NCBI GenBank assembly: GCA_950072225.1
Contig: CATMOP010000032.1
Coordinates: forward strand, 1-11,434
Direction of reading: 5' to 3'
Source of the DNA: an uncultured Nitrospina sp.
GTDB lineage: Bacteria > Nitrospinota > Nitrospinia > Nitrospinales > VA-1
Length of the DNA: 11,434 bases
Part shown: piece by piece, positions 6,395 through 11,434 of the stretch
Position numbering within the stretch: position 1 is the stretch's first letter
How the letters are laid out: every line of letters begins with the position of its first letter
Position numbers and translations under genes: made by a program
Notes under the pieces: generated by a model
Told to the model about the DNA's origin: nothing
The model's database searches: none
What the model saw: only the letters and a program-made list of their open reading frames with translations

Positions 6395-8419
6395 ATGCTG
6401 TTATCAGTTAAAAATCTTGCCACTCATTTTCATGCCGGCCCAGGAAAAATTGCCCGGGCGGTGGATGGCATCTCTTTTGAACTGGATCAAGGTAAAACCC
6501 TGGCTCTTGTTGGGGAATCCGGTTGCGGAAAAACCCAGACCGCATTTTCAATCATCAGGCTGATCGCCGAGAACGGTTACCATCCAACGGGAGAAATCTG
6601 GTTTCAGGGGCAGGACCTGTTCCAATTAAATCCTGAGGAAATGCGAAATTTAAGAGGAAACGAGATCGCCATGATTTTTCAAGAGCCGATGACATCCCTG
6701 AATCCATTGTTTCGCATCGGCAATCAGCTTGAAGAACCTTTGAGGCAACATTTAAAAATTGCAAAAGGGGAATCCAGGAGACGGGCTATAGAACTTCTCG
6801 AACGGGTGGGAATTCCCGATCCCCATAAACGCATCGATGATTTCCCGCACCAGCTTTCAGGGGGTATGAAACAAAGGGTCATGATCGCCATGGCTCTGGC
6901 CTGTGAGCCAAAATTGCTCATCGCCGATGAACCCACCACTGCTCTGGATGTCACCATTCAGGCTCAGGTCTTGAGCCTGATGAGTGATCTACAGAAACAA
7001 ACCGGCATGGCCATTCTGTTGATCACCCACGACATGGGGATCGTCAACCAGATAGCCGATGATTTGTGCATCATGTATGGAGGTCGAGTGGCGGAGTATG
7101 GAAACCGGGAGCAAATTTTTAACAATAGGACCCACCCCTACACGCAAAGGCTTTTTAGTGCCATTCCCAAACTTGAGAAAACCGATACATTGTTGGACAC
7201 CATTCCAGGCTTGGTCCCTTCCGCTACCGAATATGGAGAAGGGTGTAGGTTTGCCGACCGCTGTTCCGAAGTCATGGACATTTGCCATAAACAAGAGAGC
7301 AAAGTCCACCACATCAGCACAAACCATCAGACTGTTTGCCACTTAATGGAAAAGAGAACTATGCCCAAACAAAAAGGCAAAACCATCCCCCTGCCCGCCC
7401 GCAAGTTTGATAACAAGCCTCTTGTCAGGATACGAAATTTGAAAACCTTTTATCCTATCCGCAAGGGTGTGTTTCTTCGTGTGGCAAACCATATCCGTGC
7501 GGTGGACCATATCAATCTGGATATTCCCAAAGGGGCAACCCTGGCTCTGGTGGGGGAATCCGGTTGCGGAAAAACCACTTTGGGCGAATCCATCCTGCAA
7601 TTGGTTCCCGATGCACAAGGAGAAGTATTTTTTAACGATCAAAATATCATGAATCTGAAAGGCGAAACTTTGAAACGTTTTCGCAAACATATGCAAATTG
7701 TATTCCAGGACCCTTTCGGTTCTCTGCAACCTCGGATGACTATCGAGAGGATTGTAGGAGAAGGATTGGAGGTACACCAGCCTATGCTTTCGCCTGATGA
7801 AAGGACAAAAAAAATCGCCCAAGTTTTGGAGGAAGTGGGACTGAGAGAATCCATAATGGAACGTTATCCGCATGAATTTTCTGGTGGTCAGCGGCAACGC
7901 ATCGCCATTGCCCGCGCCTTGATACTGGAACCGGAATTTTTGGTCCTGGATGAACCCACAAGCGCTTTGGATGTATCGGTGCAGGCCCAGGTTCTCAACC
8001 TGCTAAAAGAATTGCAAGCGCGACACCAACTGACCTATCTTTTCATCAGTCATAATCTTAGCGTGGTACGTTATATGGCGGACACGGTAGCCATTATGTA
8101 TCTGGGAAAAATTGTAGAACAGGCTCCGGTCGATGAACTCTTCAAGAACCCTCGTCACCCTTATACAAAATCGCTTCTCGAGTCGGTTCCCACGTTGGAA
8201 ATCCGCAAACCATTTAAGCCCCTGTTAGGAGATGTGCCCTCCCCTCTCAATCCGCCAACGGGTTGCCATTTTCATCCCCGTTGCCCCATTTACCTGAATG
8301 AGGAGCAGGGCTCAGCGTTGGCAAAAAAGTGCATCAGCCAATATCCTGAAAAAATGGGGGATAGCAATTCTTTCGTTTCCTGCCACAACTGCCAGCCTTT
8401 CACAATAGGCCGAGCATGA
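6395..8419 (+). CDS. yejF: YejF-like double ATPase of the peptide importer
   Basis: This cytoplasmic ATPase of 674 residues contains two nucleotide-binding domains. Domain 1: Walker A GESGCGKT (40-47), Q-loop Q96, signature LSGGM (154-158), Walker B LLIADE ending at E179, switch His212. Domain 2: Walker A GESGCGKT (387-394), signature FSGGQ (495-499), Walker B ending in D519-E520, His553. Each is followed by an oligo/dipeptide-transporter C-terminal tail with cysteines: C284, C290, C297, C315 and C624, C630, C646, C663. E. coli YejF is about 529 residues; both tails make this protein look more like a DppD-DppF fusion. The start is ATG 6395, 4 nt after the yejE stop. A TTG at 6341 would add 18 residues inside yejE that are unlike the family's usual start. 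GAGGA at 6375-6379 is a distant ribosome site, so translational coupling to yejE is likely. Confidence 0.93.
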   Translation: MLLSVKNLATHFHAGPGKIARAVDGISFELDQGKTLALVGESGCGKTQTAFSIIRLIAENGYHPTGEIWFQGQDLFQLNPEEMRNLRGNEIAMIFQEPMTSLNPLFRIGNQLEEPLRQHLKIAKGESRRRAIELLERVGIPDPHKRIDDFPHQLSGGMKQRVMIAMALACEPKLLIADEPTTALDVTIQAQVLSLMSDLQKQTGMAILLITHDMGIVNQIADDLCIMYGGRVAEYGNREQIFNNRTHPYTQRLFSAIPKLEKTDTLLDTIPGLVPSATEYGEGCRFADRCSEVMDICHKQESKVHHISTNHQTVCHLMEKRTMPKQKGKTIPLPARKFDNKPLVRIRNLKTFYPIRKGVFLRVANHIRAVDHINLDIPKGATLALVGESGCGKTTLGESILQLVPDAQGEVFFNDQNIMNLKGETLKRFRKHMQIVFQDPFGSLQPRMTIERIVGEGLEVHQPMLSPDERTKKIAQVLEEVGLRESIMERYPHEFSGGQRQRIAIARALILEPEFLVLDEPTSALDVSVQAQVLNLLKELQARHQLTYLFISHNLSVVRYMADTVAIMYLGKIVEQAPVDELFKNPRHPYTKSLLESVPTLEIRKPFKPLLGDVPSPLNPPTGCHFHPRCPIYLNEEQGSALAKKCISQYPEKMGDSNSFVSCHNCQPFTIGRA

Positions 8420-8504
8420 TACCTCGCCAGAATAATTCCTACAATTCATTGAAAAAAAGGACCGTCTAAACCGGATACCATTTCTAATTTTTATCCTTAA
8501 AAAA

Positions 8505-8540
8505 AAGCCTCAATAAGCAATTTGAATTATATAGGCTTAT
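8505..8540. other. two mutually exclusive short hairpins after yejF
   Basis: AAGCCT (8505-8510) can pair with AGGCTT (8533-8538), and ATAAGC (8513-8518) can pair with GCTTAT (8535-8540). The two pairings share bases and cannot form together. A run of A lies just before the first arm, so the hairpin reads as terminator plus T-run on the minus strand, not on the plus strand where yejF ends. The function is unknown; it may be chance in AT-rich intergenic DNA (8420-8550, no gene seen). Confidence 0.25.
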
Positions 8541-8550
8541 ACGTTCCAAC

Positions 8551-8579
8551 TTTACAGGTCACCTGGACCGGGTTATAGT
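8551..8579 (+). promoter_or_regulatory. sigma-70-like promoter for the TPR gene, with a dyad in the spacer
   Basis: TTTACA (8551-8556) and TATAGT (8574-8579) are separated by exactly 17 bp, a good match to a housekeeping promoter. Transcription would begin near 8586, about 46 nt before ATG 8632. The spacer holds overlapping inverted repeats, CAGGTCACCTG (8555-8565) and GGTC-ACCTG-GACC (8557-8569), a position where a repressor or activator could bind. The promoter is inferred from sequence match only. Confidence 0.5.
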
Positions 8580-8618
8580 TTTCTTCCACTCGGGGAGCCG
8601 GTTTTTTTTCTAAACGGT

Positions 8619-8623
8619 GAAGG
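8619..8623 (+). promoter_or_regulatory. Shine-Dalgarno fixing the TPR gene start
   Basis: GAAGG lies 8 nt before ATG 8632, selecting this start over the in-frame GTG at 8617, which has no ribosome site and would add five residues in front of a clean signal peptide. Confidence 0.6.
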
Positions 8624-8631
8624 TAAATTCC

Positions 8632-9300
8632 ATGAAAAAGACATTAGCTATCCTGTTGGGCATGGCATTTTTTATTGCCAGCTCTTCGGCTTTGTCGCAG
8701 GAGGAAATCGCAACGGTGATGTCGATGAAAGCCGCTTTGAAAAAAGAGCCGGAAAATCCTGCCTTCCTTTCAGAATTGGGCCTTGCCTATCTCAAAAACC
8801 AACAGTTTCAAAAGGCCATTCCTCCTCTGGAGAAATCATTAGTATTTCAGAAAAATAATTTCCAATCACATTTTTATCTGGCACTAGCCTATGGTGCAGT
8901 GGGCCGTCACACCGAGAAACTGAAAGAACTACAGGGAACCCTTCGTATCAATCCGGATTATGCCGAAGCCAATTTCAAAATTGGACTGGCACACGCGGCT
9001 TTAAACAGGCACCAGGAAGCCAGCGAATATTACCGCAAAGCCATTAAGCTTAAACCAGATAATAATGATACGCATTATTTCCTGGCGTTGTCCTGCATTC
9101 TATCTAACCGCTACCAAGAAGCCATTTCAGCGATTCATGAATCCATCCGGCTCAATCCCAACAATGCCGAGGCGCATTACACTCTAGGGCAGATCTACAT
9201 GAAACTGGGGTACTATAATAAAGCCATTCAACCCCTGCAAACCGCGATGAACATCCATCCTGATTTGGCGCGAAATAAATCTCAAAACTCATTGCGCTAG
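8632..9300 (+). CDS. exported tetratricopeptide-repeat protein
   Basis: This protein of 222 residues has a Sec signal peptide (1-20: MKKTLAILLGMAFFIASSSA, with cleavage likely just after) and no lipobox Cys, so it is probably periplasmic. The mature part is almost entirely five tandem 34-residue tetratricopeptide repeats, at 42-75, 76-109, 110-143, 144-177 and 178-211. Each shows the helix-pair pattern with conserved Leu/Gly/Ala/Tyr positions and a closing NPD/KPD/NPN-like turn. Such repeats form a curved scaffold that binds other proteins or peptides; no catalytic domain is present, and no specific partner can be named. It sits downstream of the yej operon with its own promoter (8551-8579) and ribosome site. 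The following intergenic stretch to msrAB (164 nt) shows no convincing terminator. The repeat call is firm; the biological role is unknown. Confidence 0.9.
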   Translation: MKKTLAILLGMAFFIASSSALSQEEIATVMSMKAALKKEPENPAFLSELGLAYLKNQQFQKAIPPLEKSLVFQKNNFQSHFYLALAYGAVGRHTEKLKELQGTLRINPDYAEANFKIGLAHAALNRHQEASEYYRKAIKLKPDNNDTHYFLALSCILSNRYQEAISAIHESIRLNPNNAEAHYTLGQIYMKLGYYNKAIQPLQTAMNIHPDLARNKSQNSLR

Positions 9301-9451
9301 AACCTGGTGTTTATCAACCTTTTTCCAAACTAAACACCCCCCGCAAACAGCCTTCTGTAAGCTTTTTGAAAACCCTGCGACTCATTTACAGTTATTTATC
9401 TGGAATGAATTTGTTATCATATTAAATCAACACTGAATGAGTGGACATTAT

Positions 9452-9456
9452 AAGGA
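9452..9456 (+). promoter_or_regulatory. Shine-Dalgarno fixing the msrAB start
   Basis: AAGGA ends 8 nt before ATG 9465. This favours 9465 over the in-frame GTG at 9441, which would put eight residues, partly from the ribosome site itself, before the signal sequence. Confidence 0.65.
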
Positions 9457-9464
9457 TACTTATC

Positions 9465-10613
9465 ATGAATAAACTCTATGCGGCTTTTTTAATATTTTTA
9501 AGTTATTTTCTTTTCGTAACTTTTTCACCAAAAAATGTGGACAGCGCTTCGAAACAAACGGTCAATAAGATATCCGAAATGACTGAGAACACCGAATCGG
9601 CTATCCTTGCGGGCGGTTGTTTCTGGTGTATGGAGCATCCTTATGAAGACCTGCCGGGAGTATCAAAAGTCATTTCCGGATATACAGGAGGGAAAAAGAA
9701 AAATCCTACTTACCAAGAAGTTGCATCAGGTTCCACCATGCATGTTGAAGCCGTAGAGATCCATTTCGATCCAGAAAAAATTTCCTACAATGACATCCTG
9801 GAAATTTTCTGGAGAAATATTGACCCAACAGATGCGGGTGGGCAATTTGTGGACAGAGGAAAACAATATACAACAGGAATCTATTACAAAAACGAGCAAC
9901 AAAAACTAACGGCGCAAGAATCAAAAAAAAGAATTGCAGACAGCAAACGATTCAGCAAAAAGATTGTCACAGAAATAGTTCAGGCAGGACCGTTCTATCG
10001 CGCAGAAGAATATCATCAGGATTTTTTCAAGAAAAATTATATCCGCTACAAAATATATCGCGTGGGATCAGGAAGAGATGAGTTCATTGCCCGGATTTGG
10101 GGGAAAGACCAGGAATACAAAATTTCCAGAACGGGGTTTAATGGGAAAACTGTTCCCCAATACACCTTGATCGGTAACAAAACAGGGCCCAAGGATCACC
10201 TGACTAAATTGCAATATCACGTCACCCAGAAAAATGGTACCGAACCCCCATACAGAAATGAGTATTGGGACAATAAGCGACCTGGAATCTATGTAGATAT
10301 CGTTTCTGGAGAACCTCTGTTCAGCTCTAAAGACAAATTTAAATCAGGTACAGGTTGGCCTTCTTTCACCCGGCCGCTAGTGCAGGAAAACATAGTCCGC
10401 GAAAGAGATACCACCCTAGGCATGGTTAGAATTGAGTTGCGGTCAAAATCTGCCAACTCGCATTTGGGGCATCTATTCCATGACGGCCCCAAGCCGACAG
10501 GATTAAGATATTGTATCAACTCAGCGTCTTTAAGGTTTATTGCCGTGGAGAATTTGACAAAAGAAGGTTATGAAGATTTCAGAACTTTGTTTAGCCAGGG
10601 TGATGGCCTTTAA
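9465..10613 (+). CDS. msrAB: exported MsrA-MsrB methionine sulfoxide reductase fusion
   Basis: This two-domain enzyme (382 residues) repairs oxidised methionine: MsrA reduces the S-sulfoxide and MsrB the R-sulfoxide. An N-terminal hydrophobic segment (3-20) acts as a signal peptide or anchor, placing it in the periplasm. MsrA spans about 45-200: catalytic motif GCFWC (51-55, nucleophile C52), GYTGG (72-76), HVEAVEIHFDP (93-103), AEEYHQDFF (180-188). MsrB spans about 253-378: SGEPLF (281-286), SGTGWPSF (294-301), HLGHLFHDGP (333-342), RYCINSASLRF (348-358, nucleophile C350). MsrB lacks the paired CxxC zinc sites of some relatives, as is usual in MsrAB fusions of the YVDIVSGEPLFSS type. The whole protein has only three cysteines (52, 55, 350), and the site where many MsrBs carry a resolving Cys is Thr296. 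No thioredoxin-like domain is fused. A GIY-YIG gene starts directly after its stop. Confidence 0.95.
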   Translation: MNKLYAAFLIFLSYFLFVTFSPKNVDSASKQTVNKISEMTENTESAILAGGCFWCMEHPYEDLPGVSKVISGYTGGKKKNPTYQEVASGSTMHVEAVEIHFDPEKISYNDILEIFWRNIDPTDAGGQFVDRGKQYTTGIYYKNEQQKLTAQESKKRIADSKRFSKKIVTEIVQAGPFYRAEEYHQDFFKKNYIRYKIYRVGSGRDEFIARIWGKDQEYKISRTGFNGKTVPQYTLIGNKTGPKDHLTKLQYHVTQKNGTEPPYRNEYWDNKRPGIYVDIVSGEPLFSSKDKFKSGTGWPSFTRPLVQENIVRERDTTLGMVRIELRSKSANSHLGHLFHDGPKPTGLRYCINSASLRFIAVENLTKEGYEDFRTLFSQGDGL

Positions 10614-10973
10614 ATGACCGTCCAGATTTCTGATTCAAAAATTCTGCCCTGGCACCTGTACATGGTAAGGACTAACCATGGTCACCTTTACACCGGAATC
10701 AGCCAGGATGTTTCCCGGCGTTTTTCGGAACATCAGGAAGAAGGGAAAAAATCGGCAAAGTTTCTTCGTGGAAAAGGTCCGCTAAAGCTGGTGTTCCAGC
10801 AGGAAATTGGAAGCAAATCTTCCGCGTTAAAAGCAGAGTCCGCACTCAAAAAACTACCCAAGTGGCAAAAAGAAAACCTGACAAAAAATAGAGGCTGGTT
10901 GAATCTTGAAAATCTGAAACCCACCAAAGAAAAATTAAAAAATTGTACTGTGCGAAAAATACTTACTGGATAA
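10614..10973 (+). CDS. GIY-YIG nuclease-superfamily protein (YhbQ-like)
   Basis: This protein of 119 residues carries a compact GIY-YIG domain over about 12-93. The two signature strands appear as HLYMVRTNHGHLYTGIS (14-30, with Y16 and Y26-T-G28), followed by the helix DVSRRFSEH (32-40, with the active-site-type Arg35/36 and H40) and the helix ALKAESALKKLPKWQKENL (71-89), whose E75 is the expected metal-binding Glu. That set is what a single-domain UPF0213/YhbQ protein shows. Those are about 100 residues, so there is a basic tail of about 25 extra. Cellular role is poorly known; some relatives are linked to DNA repair. ATG 10614 abuts the msrAB stop with no gap and has only a weak ribosome site, suggesting translational coupling. 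Its last 11 nt overlap a convergent gene remnant. Confidence 0.85.
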   Translation: MTVQISDSKILPWHLYMVRTNHGHLYTGISQDVSRRFSEHQEEGKKSAKFLRGKGPLKLVFQQEIGSKSSALKAESALKKLPKWQKENLTKNRGWLNLENLKPTKEKLKNCTVRKILTG

Positions 10974-11238
10974 GTTTGTTTTTGAAAGCGTAGTTGGTGA
11001 TTTGCGCATTATTTTTCAAGGTGGTTTTTGCGAGAATCCGGCTCCGATAAGTTCCCACCGTTCCAATTCCCAAATTCAGTTCATTGGCAATTTCGGTCAG
11101 GGTCTTTCCCGATCCAATCATGCAAAAGATTTGCAATTCCCTGGGAGACAAGTCTTCGTGCGGAGCCTTGTCCAAATCATTTTTAAGGCCACTGACCAAT
11201 TTTTCAGCGAACTTCTGGCTGACATATATTCCTCCGTC
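10963..11238 (-). pseudogene. LuxR/NarL-type response-regulator fragment: DNA-binding domain without receiver
   Basis: The frame from just after a TAG at 11239-11241 to the TAA at 10963 encodes the linker and helix-turn-helix output domain of a NarL/FixJ-family response regulator. GGIYVSQKFAEKL matches the usual linker (GGRYVSP.LAEKL). LSPRELQIFCMIGSGKTLTEIA and then GTVGTYRSRILAKTTLKNNAQ form the four-helix LuxR DNA-binding domain. The phospho-receiver domain that should precede it is absent: the upstream frame is stopped and shows no receiver motifs. A stand-alone product would have to start at TTG 11199 (78 residues, no ribosome site) or an unusual codon. I favour a decayed remnant, but a functional short HTH protein cannot be excluded, since the domain itself has no internal stops. 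The gene is convergent with the GIY-YIG gene and overlaps it by 11 nt. Confidence 0.7.
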
Positions 11239-11245
11239 CTAAAAG

Positions 11246-11338
11246 CTAATCTGCGTTCCACTCGGTAAAAAAATAATAAACCAGTGTGACGCAAACAACA
11301 CCTGCAAGACCAACTGTTACAATACAACTTAAATTCAT
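11246..11338 (-). CDS. 30-residue single-pass membrane peptide ORF
   Basis: ATG 11338 to TAG 11246 encodes 30 residues: a short MNLS start, a hydrophobic stretch from about residue 4 to 24 (Cys-, Val-, Leu- and Phe-rich, with a YYFF end) and a polar tail TEWNAD. It would make one membrane helix. Support comes from a strong Shine-Dalgarno, AAGGAG on the minus strand (11345-11350) 6 nt before the start, and a good promoter at 11380-11407. It is superficially like small accessory subunits such as KdpF or CcoQ in size and shape, but I see no diagnostic residues and assign no function. The next ORF, a response-regulator remnant, begins only a few bases downstream. It could also be a chance ORF. 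Confidence 0.45.
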   Translation of the reverse strand: MNLSCIVTVGLAGVVCVTLVYYFFTEWNAD

Positions 11339-11379
11339 TATATTCTCCTTTCTGAAGCTCTATTAATGGTCCATTGCAT

Positions 11380-11407
11380 TTTATAAAAATCCATGCCCAA
11401 AAAGCAA
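11380..11407 (-). promoter_or_regulatory. sigma-70-like promoter for the 30-residue ORF
   Basis: On the minus strand TTGCTT (11402-11407) and TATAAA (11380-11385) are 16 bp apart, which would start transcription near 11373, about 35 nt before ATG 11338. Together with the strong ribosome site this makes expression of the small ORF plausible. Confidence 0.45.
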
Positions 11408-11434
11408 AGTTTCGCCCATCTCAATTATAATTTA

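Noticed and set aside
8591..8610. T-run of eight after GGAGCCGG as a terminator ahead of the TPR gene
   Set aside because: Only a five-base stem with a loop of about 26 can form (8567-8571 with 8598-8602), and it would sit inside the leader downstream of a better promoter.
11002..11268. Plus-strand 88-codon open frame at the right end
   Set aside because: It is antisense to the recognisable LuxR-type HTH and has no motif or ribosome site.

Overview
The window is a stretch of chromosome from a Gram-negative bacterium of moderate GC content. Two exported proteins with signal peptides, a binding-protein-dependent ABC importer of the Yej type and a periplasmic MsrAB fusion all point to an outer-membrane-bearing cell. 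I cannot name the lineage from sequence alone. No rRNA, tRNA, CRISPR array, transposase or integrase is visible.

Positions 1-839 (minus strand) are the oddest part. One open reading frame with no stop runs from an ATG at 839 off the window edge, but it is a mosaic of three unrelated proteins. It starts as the N-terminus of IspG (MEP isoprenoid pathway), becomes the middle of an agmatinase/ureohydrolase, then becomes the S4 domain at the start of an RluD-type pseudouridine synthase. Base composition rises from about 37-45% GC to about 72-75% GC within the IspG part. Both changes of identity fall in short stretches that could be shared by the two parents. I read this as a mis-joined contig end with foreign high-GC sequence, not as a real fusion enzyme.

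Positions 945-1970 (minus) hold a radical SAM protein of the PflX/COG1313 type. Divergent from it, 2090-8419 (plus) is a complete four-gene yejABEF operon for a peptide ABC importer: binding protein, two permeases and a double-domain ATPase, with 36, 5 and 4 nt between genes. YejE carries an extra acidic periplasmic segment, and YejF is longer than the E. coli protein, with a Cys-containing oligopeptide-transporter tail after each ATPase domain.

Positions 8551-10973 (plus) hold an exported five-repeat TPR protein behind a good sigma-70-like promoter, an exported MsrA-MsrB methionine sulfoxide reductase fusion, and a GIY-YIG domain protein starting directly after the msrAB stop codon.

Positions 10963-11407 (minus) hold the DNA-binding tail of a NarL/LuxR-type response regulator that has lost its receiver domain. 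Upstream is an unannotated 30-residue single-pass membrane peptide ORF with a strong Shine-Dalgarno sequence and a good promoter. Apart from the chimeric left end and this right-hand remnant, the window is ordinary housekeeping and transport content, and I see no clear new multi-gene system.
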